Origin: Pogona vitticeps
Lineage: Eukaryota > Chordata > Lepidosauria > Squamata > Agamidae
NCBI RefSeq assembly: GCF_051106095.1
Contig: NC_135783.1
Location: 183,536,947-183,600,946, forward strand
Direction of reading: 5' to 3'
Length of the DNA: 64,000 nt
Of this stretch, positions 1 to 17,593 are shown in pieces. The notes beneath the pieces were generated by a model. It saw only the letters and a program-made list of their open reading frames with translations, did not search any database and had not been told where the DNA came from. The first letter of the stretch is position 1. Each line of letters begins with the position of its first letter. A program made the translations under genes and the position numbers.

Positions 1-95
1 GTCTTGTGGAGAAAAGCAGGGAATCCAGGAAAAAAATCCAAAGTTATCACCTGTCCCTTTGTTTTGTTAAACTGAGAAAAGAAAATGCATGCTGC

Positions 96-1197
96 ATCTC
101 CCTCCATCCAGACTTGCAAAAATTTCTGCCAATATTTCGAATAAGTGCTGGAAATGTAAAAACCAAGAAGGAACCTATTACCACACATGGTGGACATGTG
201 ATACTGCAAAGAAATATTGGGTCAAAATGTATACATGGATTAAACAAATGACTAAGCAAGAAATACAATTTAAACCAGAAACTTTTTTATTGGGACTAAT
301 ACCAAATAATATAAATAAGCAAAGTTATTACTTAATATCACATGTCCTTACAGCTGCTAGATTAGCATGGGCACAAGTATGGAAGGAGGGAGACCCACCA
401 AAAGACGAAGTGATTATCAGAAAAATATTAGAGTGCGCTGAAATGGATAGACTTACAAAGAGATTAAAAGGGCAAGAAAAGTCAACTTGCTATGAAAGCT
501 GGAACATGTTCTACGAATGGTGGAAAGCAAAAACTTTGTAATAAATAGAAAATGACCAAAAGGAATAATGAGGAGAAGACACTGCTGAAAGAAATGTGTT
601 ATTATACAAAAGGCTTGTAGGCTAAGCTCTACAGCAGGCTTGTCCAACCTGCGGCCTGAGGGCCGTTTGCGGCCCAGGTTGGCTCATAATGAGGCCCAGT
701 GCAATTTTTTATTTTTAAAGAAATTGCACTGGGCCGGCACTTGCAGCCGGCGCTTGCGGCCGGAATGCAGCTGGGGCATGTCACAACAGTAGAGGGGAAG
801 AGAGGGAAGGAAGGAGCGGGAGGGGAGGGGACAGGGGAGCTGCGTGACTGTATTGCGCCATCCCTGTCAATGGGTGGACCCCCTCCTGGCCCCATAAAGC
901 CACCGGAGTCGAAGCTGGCAGCCTCTGCTGTCTGAGATTGCAGCTGCTGGTAAGCGCACTTAGAGCGGGGCTGTGGAAGATGGCTAGGGCTGCCCCCATG
1001 CGGCCCGAACCAAATTTATGTGCGGCCCAAACCAAATTTTCATCTTCTAATGTGGCCCAGGGAAGGTGAAAGGTTGGACACCCCTGCTCTAAAGCATGTA
1101 TCATTTGTAGATAGAGATTTAGGCATATGTGTGTATATATATCTCTATGTACGGATATGTGTATATAAAGTAAAAAATAAAAAAATGGGGGGAAAAG
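96..1197 (+). mobile_element. L1 LINE, 5'-truncated, carrying a nested hAT
   Basis: The segment encodes the C-terminal end of an L1 ORF2 protein, ending at 541; the cysteine motif NKCWKC...YYHTWW matches the same region of the L1 at 22-23 kb. A 3' UTR follows, interrupted by a hAT element at 635-1086. An 18-bp direct repeat, AAAGAAAATGCATGCTGC, flanks the whole at 78-95 and 1198-1215, which fixes both ends as a target-primed insertion in a TRAK2 intron. The 3' tail is A-rich. Confidence 0.88.
635..1086. mobile_element. hAT non-autonomous element inside the L1
   Basis: 452 bp with inverted ends (CAGGCTTGTCCAACCTGCGG at the left; the right end reads CAGGGGTGTCCAACCTTTCA on the other strand) and GGCCC-rich subterminal repeats. 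An 8-bp target duplication flanks it: CTCTACAG (627-634) and CTCTAAAG (1087-1094), one mismatch. This is the hAT pattern. It codes for nothing. Confidence 0.85.
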
Positions 1198-1281
1198 AAA
1201 GAAAATGCATGCTGCCAATTTTCCTTTATGTGTCTTGAGGAACACATAGGAGTCGTCTAATGTACAATCTACTCCTTTAAG

Positions 1282-7846
<6,565 letters not shown>

Positions 7847-10815
7847 GCAGTGCAGTAGGATTGACAAGATCTGGAAGAACAATGGAGAATGTTCGTGGAG
7901 TAGGATGTACAGTACGGTTAACAGAACGTTCATCAAAAGAGGGTTGTTGAAGGTTGTCTAAGTGGTTGGGGGAGTCTGCATGAAAAGAAGGCATAGCTTT
8001 TAAGAGAGCAAAGAAAAGGAGTAGGGGGAGGAAACCAAAGTTCAACCTTAAGACCACTGAAAATGATTAATCTTCTACCGAGCCGTAGGAAGCAACACAA
8101 ATATGTAATATTTTCTGCCTCTGACATTATATGTACAGAACAGTAAGTACTAATGTACATTCTATTGCTTGAGAGTGTTTTATCAGATGCTGTTTGAAAA
8201 ATGCATTCTGAGGGGAGTAGTGAAAATACTGATCCAGAACAATGACTGCAGTCTGTCCTTAGAAGACAGCTCATTGTGTTTTATAGAATTAATGTAACTT
8301 TAAATATGCTTGCTCACCAAAAAAAAAAAAAAAGTGTTGCAAACTCAGTAGAGAAAATACTTGTGATATATATTCATATTCAGGGGCATAAAGTTGCAAT
8401 GACATCTATTGCACAAGCAAAATAAAATCTCAGGCAAAAAGGGAGTAAAATCCATGTGATTTATTCAGGTGATATATTTATTACACTTGAAGGGAGAGCA
8501 TATATTTGGCAGACAAAAATTTAATGTATGGGATACTCTGTTCCATGTCTGGCTGCATTTAGGACCTGTGCAGTGCATTGGGAATAGAATAGTGTTAAAG
8601 TAATCACATAGATTTCAATTGTAGCCCTACTTGCTGGGAAGATCTGTTTTGCAGCATGACTTACTGATTCGTTGGTCTTCTTCTGAATCTCAGGAGGCTT
8701 ATGTTGCACAGTTTCCATGGCAAAAGGTTGAGATACCTGCTGCACAAAGTTAAGGCGCACAACTGTCGGTTCTCACGTGGAACAAGACAGCAGCTGCTTT
8801 TCCTACTGGTTTCCCACTGATTTTCCCTGATGAGAAAATTCTGAACATTAATGTTTCCTAGTTGACAAGTTCTGTGATAGTAGACTCTTCTGTTTTGGTA
8901 CAGTGATCGGACAGCAATGTAGTGTCTCTCAGGATAGGTCTAGATGTAAGACGGGAGCAGGAGGGAGAGAGGAAGCGCAAGTGACTTTCTGTGTGGTGAC
9001 TGAAGTGGGAACTTCAGATACATGAAACCTACGCACATGGCATGCTTGCAGCAAGTTGTCTGATGAAATGGATTTGTGGTTATGATGAGCTAATGCACAT
9101 AAGCACCTAGCCATAAGGTGCATTCTGACCCATGCAGGAGAACCTGTTTTGAAAATTAAGCACAAATAGTGGCTGTGTGATATATGCCTTAGGCATAGTG
9201 TGATTTGCTCAAAGGGCTGTTTTACAGAAGAGTTCTGGCCACTGTAAGCTTGTGGTCCTAACGTGCTAAACGGATGAGGTATAGAATGCTTGGTAGGTTT
9301 ATATGTAGCTGCATGTCAATTATAACATGGCTTTTCTCCCCTTACATTTTTAGGCATTCTAGGTATTGGTATGGGTATGGGTTTGATTCAGCAAAATCCT
9401 TTAAATGGCAAAAATGTATGCAATATAAATTGGTATATACAGATTAATTCTATTTTAATTTATAACCATATTCTAAATTTTTGAAAACATTTAGAGTATA
9501 TTCCATTAATATTGTAAAAATAAAAAGTTTATGTTCCTTGGCAGGATAAATGGAAGGGATCCTTGCTCTCAAGTGAGCTTGAAAAACCTAAAATAACCTG
9601 CTGCATATTTACAACAGGAAAAAATGATCAGGTAATGAAAAAGTAGCCAGAATCATTTGTTCATGCCAGCCAGCAATACCTAGAGGGAAACAAGCACAGT
9701 GTTGAATTGATGTATGTCTTATTTATATATTCTGTATTTTCCATCTATTTTTTAAAATTATCTTGAATGTGGATCTCTTAACTGGCTTTCTTCTAACTGC
9801 ATCTGTTTTTTTTCATTATCTGTACTTGTTATCAGAGGAAGAAGTAGGTGCAACAGACTTCTTTCTGCACATCATATTCATGTAAAGTTAATTTTGTAAT
9901 TATTTTCAGTAAATTAATGTTCATTTGATTGAAGAGAGCTTTATTTCCTGTCTTCTAAGAGGGTTCCCTGAAAATATCAAGAAATCTCACACCCCGTCAC
10001 CGATTGACTTATTAGGCAAACCCTGGTTAATTCTATGTGTTTCTTCGTTTGCTCATAGCAGCAACAAAATTAAGCCCACATCCATAGCTGTTTTAAGTAC
10101 AATTGCACAGTGTGTCTAGCTGGCAGCTACCTTAGCAGTACCTTTCTGCCTGAACTGTTTTGAGGCGGAAACTTTGGAACACTAGGATGTCCAGCAAATT
10201 AGCTTGAGACATACAGATAAAAAATACAGATGTGAAAAATGCAAAATGGGTGCTGTCCTTCAGTGCCAACTCAACACAAAGACATACATAGATACCCTTT
10301 GAATATAATCCAGTATTGAAATGTGTTCTTTATTGTGGCCTGAATGCTATACATATTCAATGTATATATGTATGCTTCAGTTTCCCTGCTGCTTACACTA
10401 GAGGGTTGTGGGTTTTTCCACAAAATACGTATCTAAACATTTATACATATGATTCAATATGTTTTTAGTGCTGACAGAAAGAGGATATATGTTGAAGAGG
10501 AAAAAAGGTTGATGAAGTAAAGCAACTTAATAATAACAGTGTGCCATCAAGTCAATTTTAAGTTATAGCACTTGGTTTCAGGGTTTTCTAGGTGCAGAGT
10601 ACTCAGAAGTGGTTTCCCATTCCCTTCTTCTGGGGACATCCAACTTAGAAAAGAATAAAGATTTGAAATAACATTGCTTTCTGCCCTTCCCTGCAGGTTG
10701 CACATTTCTTATTCTAATTAATGATATATGTTCTTTGCACATGGTTTTGTTTTCTAGTGGAGTTTACAATAAATGCATAAAACCTGACAATAAATACATA
10801 AAACCTGCCTTTTTA
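7847..10815 (+). other. TRAK2: TRAK2 3' UTR and poly(A) signals
   Basis: AT-rich sequence with no supported gene follows the TRAK2 stop. Candidate poly(A) signals AATAAA occur near 8421, at 9519-9524 (followed by a GT-rich stretch) and as a pair near 10767 and 10788 followed by a GT-rich stretch. A 3' UTR of about 3 kb would match the long human TRAK2 3' UTR, so the pair near 10.8 kb is the best candidate for the distal end. A short interspersed repeat lies at 10530-10645. Confidence 0.55.
10530..10645. repeat. Interspersed SINE-like repeat in TRAK2 3' UTR
   Basis: GTGCCATCAAGTCAATTTTA and the later CTCAGAAGTGGTTTCCCATT are runs common in squamate SINE-like repeats; the first also resembles the antisense end of RTE-type LINEs. 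Ends are not clear. Confidence 0.5.
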
Positions 10816-11199
10816 TAAAAGTCTGGTTGTACAGTGATTTTTTTCAAACTATTTTTAATGGTGATATAGCAAGTTGTTGAATTTTATTTTTCCAGATTCT
10901 GTAATACAGTACCTTAATATCGGTGGTGAGTGACTTCAACAACCAGGGGAGCCCATGTTCTCCCACTGCAACCTGCCATTGGCTGCTATTAGAGTCAACG
11001 GCAAAGGAAAGGAGTAAAATAGGATTGGCATTAGGTCTTTCACCATGCCTAAATGTGGAAGCAGAAGAACCTAGTCCCTCAACACTACTCATTTCCAGTA
11101 GTTTGCTTCCTCAGTTCCGCCAGAGTGTGAGGCTGGGAGCCACCTGCAAAGGTACTTCCCAGAGTGTACCATCCATCTCTTCAGAAAGAAGCACCGAGG

Positions 11200-11936
11200 G
11201 ACACCTGTTGGGCATAGGAGAGGATTTGCAAGGACTGTGTGTGGCAGGAGAGAGAACAGAGGGCGCTGTTTTGGCAGGAAAGGAGAGGAGGATAAAAGGG
11301 GGAAAGGAAAGGAAAGGAAAGGAGGGGGTTGTTGGATATTGAGGAAGGAGAGGCGTGTTGGTCAGAAAGTACAGAGAAAGTGGAGGAAAAGGAGGATTTA
11401 GTGGAGTTGGTACAGGAAGACCCCTGGACAGGGGAGTGGGTAGAGTTTAAAGTGCCTGGAGATTATGCAGAGTGGAAGAGGCCCATGTACAAAAAAACAC
11501 CTTATAGGGGGGAAACAGAGGAAGCGATTTCAAGCCTGGCAGCAACGAGAGGCACCATGGAGAGCAGGCAGTCGGGCAACAGAGAACCAGTCCATTCAGA
11601 CCCAAGTTGAGGAGAGATCCAAGAAAAAGGGCTTGGGAGCTTCAGGTGGCCTGGACCTTTCACCACCACCACCACCACCACCACCCCGGCACAGCAATGC
11701 CATCTAGGCTGCTGCCAGAGGTTTTGGGCACCACACCTAAATGGTATGGGCAAGTTTGGAATTCTTCTCCCCGCATGTTGAACGGAAATTGTTGGCGTTT
11801 GATGATAACCAATGTTATGACCAGCGTTGAAACAGGAGGTGGAGGTCTCAGTTAGGAAAGACCATGACCAGATGTTACACAATAAATATGTTTTATTGGA
11901 GAACCACGAGTTGCGTGACTTGTCTGTGCATCACAA
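11200..11936. mobile_element. Possible LTR-element fossil (solo LTR-like)
   Basis: Purine-rich sequence with a TATA-like GGATAAAAGG near 11289, open frames with the look of LTR pseudo-coding, a (CAC)n run at 11661-11686 and an AATAAA near 11880. The general plan resembles the 5' LTR of the gypsy element at 16.8-17.6 kb. I found no certain ends or target duplication. Broken and old if it is an LTR; no intact gene. Confidence 0.3.
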
Positions 11937-12492
11937 CATCCAAGAAGGAGACAGAGAGGCTGACAAGAGTTAACTTACTTTGGACTGAAAGTCCGTGGCA
12001 ACTAGGAAGAGATTCTGAGAAGCAATCTCGGTGAAAGAATATGACAGGCCAGGGGGCAGAACCACTTGGGCAATCCTCTTCTTGTGCCTTTAGCTCTGGA
12101 TTTCCTGTCCCCAACTCTTTTGCCTCTGAGGATACACATGGAAGTAGGATTTGTATGCTTAAAGGCTTTGTAAACATATCAGATTCTCTTCTGTATCACA
12201 ATATCTTAATTCAATTACTCTTGTTCGTATTACATTTTTCATGTTTTGGTATTTTCCATCCACATACTTAGTCCTGGCTTTTGTACTTTCTGAATTAGCC
12301 ATTGCAATACTGTGAATCTTCAAAAATAGCAATTGGCATTTCACATTTAGTTGCTTGAACCATATTACAGTACCTCATTACATGTTTCAGACATGGCAAA
12401 TTCTGCTTCTGTTGTAGATATGGTGATTATTGTTTGTTTTCTGGTTCTCCAGCCTATTGCTGCATTTCCTTATTGAATCACATAACCTGTTA

Positions 12493-12669
12493 CAATAATG
12501 CCTCTCAAGACGAAATTAATTCGTTCTGTGAATTGTATCGTATTGCGAACATTTCATCTTGTGAAGCGCAGTACTAATGGTTGTACGATTTAAAACAAAC
12601 CAAAAGAAAAGAAAAAAATTCATCTTGCAAGTCACCAAAAAAAGGCATTTGTCTTGCAAGGCATCACTG
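12493..12669. mobile_element. Tc1/mariner-type MITE, old copy
   Basis: 177 bp from CAATAATGCCTCTCAAGACG to CTTGCAAGGCATCACTG, flanked by TA on both sides. It belongs to the same family as the copies at 52-53, 56.5 and 59.6 kb but is much more diverged. Confidence 0.7.
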
Positions 12670-12797
12670 TACAGACTTTTTATCAGTCTCTTCTGCAAAT
12701 GAACTATCTATCTACATAACAAGTGTTCCTGGTCCATCTTTTGGTAATTTTAAACAATAGTCCATAGTTACTTTTAAGTATTTTAGAACGATTAGGA

Positions 12798-12855
12798 ACG
12801 TTAGGAAGAACAACCTTCAGAACATGGCCAAAGAGCCCGAAATACCCACAACAAC
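12798..12855. repeat. Fragment of the palindromic (Penelope-like) repeat
   Basis: Reads ACGTTAGGAAGAACAACCTT and continues to AGAGCCCGAAATACCCAC, matching one arm of the palindrome at 5.1-5.3 kb. Single arm only; abuts the copia fossil. Confidence 0.7.
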
Positions 12856-12884
12856 TATTTTAGAACCCTTTTTAAACCTTACTA

Positions 12885-15800
12885 ATCACTCTGTGTAGGT
12901 TTAACAACTTTCCTGTGTAGATAGCCTACTGCAAATGCAATGTCTGGACGTGTCCATAGCACTAGATATAACAAATTTCCAATTCCAGACTGATACAATT
13001 CCACAATTTTGAAAACATCACATGTGTTTTTCAGAAGTTGTGGTGACATAGGTGTGTTGGTTATTTTTGCATCTGTTAATCCTAATTCTGTTATCAACTG
13101 TTCTATTTTCTTTTCTGGTTTAAGAAAATATCACCCTTTTTGTTCCTCAGTACAGTATATCTATCCCTAGATAGTACTGTACTTCTCCCAGATCTTTTAA
13201 CTTGAAACGTTCACCAAGTTGCTGTGGAAATTGTTGTACTAATTTCTTTGACTTAGCTGTAATACACAGATCATCAACATAAGCCAATAATATCATGCAC
13301 ATCTCCAGACCCTTTTGTATAAACACACTGGTCTGTCACACTTCTTTTGAAACCCTATTTTATCCAGTGCATCATCCAAACACTGATGCCAGCATCTTGC
13401 ACTTTGTTTCAATCCATATAGGGCCTTTTTTAGTCTGTAGACCTTTTGGGGTTTATTAGATTCGTACCCAGGGGCTTGTTTCATATAAACAATTTCTTCT
13501 AATGGTGCATTCAGATATGCGGTGTCACAAAATGATTAATTATTCAATTTTGCTTTACTGCTAGAGACAATATTAATTGCAAAGATTCTGCTCTAGCTGT
13601 GGGTGCATATGTTTCATTATAATAAATTAATTTTTCTTGTACAAAACCCTGCACCACTGATCTTGCCTTGTACTTCAATGTACCATCTGGCAACACTTTT
13701 TTTAATGAAACATCCACTTTGCACCTGTTGCACTATGTGATGGTGGTAAATCACATACCTCAAAAACTTTGTTTTATAAGTGATTTGAACTCTGGGTCCA
13801 TTGCTGAATTCCATTTTTCCGATCATCCTCTGGCAGTTCTAGCATTTCTTTACAACTTTGAGGCTCACAGTCTACCTGGCATACTCTGATTTCATTTTCT
13901 ACAAATCTTTCTGGTGGTACACCCTTGTTTGCTCTATTTGACCTGTGAGGGACCACTTGTTCAATTTCCTCAGCCCCGTGTGTCACATTCTCTGCATCTT
14001 CCTGTTTAACTTTAGGCTTTACAGGAGATGTCTCTGTAGCTTCGGGTGTTTCTTTGCCAACTACCTTTGGCACAGGTGAACCTAGAACATTTGCTTGAGC
14101 TTGAGCCTGCACCTCAATGTTGAAAGATATAAATACCTCTGAATTAGTGTGAATTTCCTTCCACCATGAGTGTATTTCAAAATTGGCACTTTAAATTACT
14201 ACGTATTCTGTTACCTCCAACCCAGAACCTGTACCCTTTTGTACCTGCCTCATATCCTACAAATCTGAGGTGTTGGAATTTAGGTTGACCTTTTCTCCTC
14301 TGAATCTTAGGTATCAGAATGTGTACAGATGAACCAAATACCCTTAAATGTTTAAGTGAAGGCCTTTTAAAAAACAGTAAATAATATGGGGTTTCATTTG
14401 TGGCTGTTGAACACAACCTGTTGTTTACGTAAGCAGCTGTGACAATTGCCTCTCCCCACATTCCAGAAGGCATCCTTGCATCATTCATCATGCAATCCTT
14501 CGTTGTTTGGAGCACACCCAATTTTCTCTCTGCAGCGCCTTTTTCTGCAGAGCAATAAGGGCTGGTCTTTCTGTGAATGATGCCCCTCCTTTTCAGCCAC
14601 TGTTGAAAATCTTGACCCAGGAATTCCCCACCCCTGTCAGTCTGCAATTGACTTAATTTATGGTGAAAACACCTTTCAATCATTGCTAGCCATTCCTTTA
14701 GCTGTGCACATGCTTCATGCATGCTTTGCTTTTAATAAATAAACATGAGAAAACTCTGAAAAATCATCAACAATTAATAGAATGAATTTGGCTCTTCCTT
14801 CACTGGATTTGAATGGTCCTGCCAAATCTGCATGCTCGAGCTGAAATGGTCTAGTTGACATTCTATCACTCTTTTTAATCACAGGAAACATTTTACTTTT
14901 GATGTGCATCCTGCGCATTCCAGAAACCTAGGGTATTTTTGTAGGTTTAAATCTGGACATATCTTTGCTAACTGGGCTGGATGTCCAAAGCTAGCATGCC
15001 CCATAACCCTGTGTAACTGGTGTATACAGTTATCATGTAAATATTCATGCTTCTGCAAAAGTGTACTTGTGACACACAGACTGTTGCTCTTCACTTTCCA
15101 TAATATATAGACCACTTTTTAACTTTCCTATGTCACACTGCATATTACCTTTGCTTATCAAAGTTGTGTCATTTTCATACATTATGTTGTACCCACACTT
15201 GACCAGACATGGTACACTTAGTAGACAATAATCCATTCTGGGTACACATAAGGCATTAGGAATGATTATCCCCAAACTTGGCACATAAAAATTTCCTTGT
15301 GCCATTATCTCTACCTGAGATCCATCTGTCAAAGTCACACTCCTTGCCTTGGGGGGGGAAACTGTCCCTCAATAGTGACGTGTCATTGACAATGATCTGG
15401 CTCATACAAGCAGAGCCCAAAATCCAGACATAGTCTTTTTCTGGTGGTTCTTCATCAGACGCAGATGTAGCAACCATTTGGACTGATGTAGTCACTCTTC
15501 TGTCTTGGCCAGTTTGCTGCTTATCTCCACGTTCCTCCTTTATCTGAGCCTTAAAGTTTCTTTTAAGATGGCAAGTGGCACCACAACGAAAAAATCTTCT
15601 TACTGCAAAAGCCTTTCCATGATTCTCTGGAAAAACCTCCTCCTTGCTTTTATCAGCGAGTTTCTCCATCTTCACTCTGCTGCTAGGAGTGTCAAGGCCA
15701 TGCTGACTCTGAGTCCGCCTCTGTTGCACCTCCTCCAGTAGCTGGGCTGAGACAAAATCCACTGTGAACACATTTTCATCTATTGCCTGCATGCTGAGAA

Positions 15801-16200
15801 TTAATCCTTCCCAATTCTGGTCAAGGGAACATAACAAAATGTGGGCTTTTATAACTTCAGTAAACTGAATTTCTCATTCCTTGAGCTTCATAAACAGTCT
15901 CTGCATTCCTTGGAGAGGGGTGGCAATACACGCAGTGGGAGATAATTTCATGTTGAATAATTGTCTTGTCAGAATTATCTTTGACCCAGCAGTGGCAGTA
16001 ATATACAAAGTCCTGAACTTTTGCCATATCTCAGCTGCCAAAGTGAACCATCTCACATAGATCAGCTGCTCATTTTTGATGTTTAGCAAAATAAATGCAC
16101 GTGCTCTAGCATTAGGTTTACTCTGTCCATCTGTTAATGGCTGAGTTGGGGGGGCAATTTACAGCAGAAATCCACTGCACATGTCTATTATGTCATAACT
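12885..16200 (-). mobile_element. Ty1/copia retrotransposon fossil
   Basis: On the minus strand, in copia order: gag with UBN2-type similarity (about 16.15-15.6 kb), a zinc-knuckle-like stretch, a protease region (about 15.4 kb), a GAG-pre-integrase region (about 15.1-14.9 kb), the integrase core (about 14.9-14.2 kb; LQTDRGGEF), reverse transcriptase (about 13.5-13.3 kb; KALYGLKQSARCW) and the start of RNase H (about 13.1-12.9 kb). Integrase precedes RT, as in copia. It is broken in several places and no LTR was found at the left end. It is an old fossil. Confidence 0.85.
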
Positions 16201-16783
16201 TTCCTTAAAGAGACAATGTTCTCTTGTATTTAGATTAATACTCTGACAGATTGGTGTGGAGTCACACATGACCTACTTACTTGATGCCTCTCCAGGAAGG
16301 GCATTGAGGAGAGTAACAAAATCCTGACAGTGCAATCCAGCAGTGCTTAGCAATGCAAAAAGCTAGTTTTCTCTATCTTGGGCTCTTCCTCATAGGGAAC
16401 TAGTGCTTCAGGGGCAAAATGATGCTGCCCTTGGACCGTCAAAGCTCAGTGAACCAGCTCACCTACCATTTTCACCTAAAGCCCAGAGCTTTTCTGCTGT
16501 ATCTAGCAAGGCTGTTATAGGATGAAGCCTTGCTGGGATTCTGTCCAGTGGTTGAGCTTTTCTGTCATATCCCTACAGATTTACCTGATTGATAGATTTC
16601 CTGCCAGATAAGAAGAGCAGTATCAGCTTTGATGTTCTAGCCAGGTTCTTCCACTCTCTGACATGGTGTGCCAACAGAGTACACCTTTCAAATGGGTGCT
16701 CCATCAAGAGTTGGTTGGCAAATCATGAGGAGCCTCTCCATGACTAAACTAATTCTCCACTGCTTCAGAACAATCTCCTGAAT
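16201..16783. other. Stretch without a recognised gene, possibly copia leader or LTR
   Basis: Lies just upstream (on the minus strand) of the copia gag region and may hold its leader or LTR, but I could not find matching ends. Nothing else is visible. Confidence 0.3.
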
Positions 16784-16788
16784 CTGGG

Positions 16789-17574
16789 TGTGAAGGAGTT
16801 GCGAGGAGTGCGCCGTCCTCTGAGGAAAGGGGTTCGGTGGAAGAAAGTGGCTGCGTGGAGGGGGTGCTGATAGAGATTGAGCAAGCAGATATAATAGGAG
16901 AGAAACCGTCGGAGGTGTGTCTAGTAGAGCAAGGAGGGGAGGAGTTAGATTTAATACTATGGGAGGATATAAAAGAGGGGGGAAATGCGCGGGCTTTTAG
17001 ATTGTGGACTGACGTGAACCCGGAGCAGACCAAGACTCGAGGGGTCCAAACTGAACCCATGCTCGGGTTTGAGAATAATGTGGGAAGTGCAGCCGGTTTT
17101 CCCAACCTTGTGACTGGAGGAGGCTTGCTCCCTGATCCGGTAATACCTGGAGGGAGAGTGAGAACCTTTGATCCCTTAGAATGGACAGTAACCGTATACC
17201 CGCGGAATCACCCTGGAGGGCGGAGGGTAATACGCCCTGGACCAGAATTCCAGAAGAAGCCTTTGGAGGGCGATTGGGCGAGACACCCTTGTTGCGGCAC
17301 GGTATGTGCCGTCAGGAGTGCCCCTCTGCGCCCTATGACCGACCGCGAGAGGTTCGGACCAGCACCTTATTAGGAGATTTAGAAAGACCACCGGTTACGT
17401 GACCCAAGAGGTACCATTTATTGACTGATCAATGTTTGCAGGATCCGTTTGATCCCCAAGAGTTAAGTTCTGTTTGTAATAAAGATGTTAATGTTGAAAC
17501 TTATGAAGAGCCTCCGTGTCTCTTTCCCGCCTTTACCAGCAGTGCCCCTCCGGCCTTGGAAGAACCTTATTACA
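16789..17574 (+). repeat. 5' LTR of the Gmr1-type element
   Basis: 786 bp from TGTGAAGGAG to CTTATTACA. It contains a TATA box (GATATAAAAG, near 16969) and an AATAAA near 17479, so U3, R and U5 can be placed roughly. Its last 60 bp match the 3' LTR remnant with one mismatch. Confidence 0.82.
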
Positions 17575-17575
17575 C

Positions 17576-17593
17576 TGGCGCCCAACGTGGGGC
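17576..17593 (+). promoter_or_regulatory. Primer binding site, tRNA-Lys type
   Basis: TGGCGCCCAACGTGGGG directly after the 5' LTR matches the complement of the 3' end of tRNA-Lys1,2 as used by some retroviruses. Confidence 0.8.

Noticed and set aside
16837-17373. 178-residue frame before the gag region
   Set aside because: It lies inside the 5' LTR and crosses the TATA box; treated as chance openness of a purine-rich LTR.
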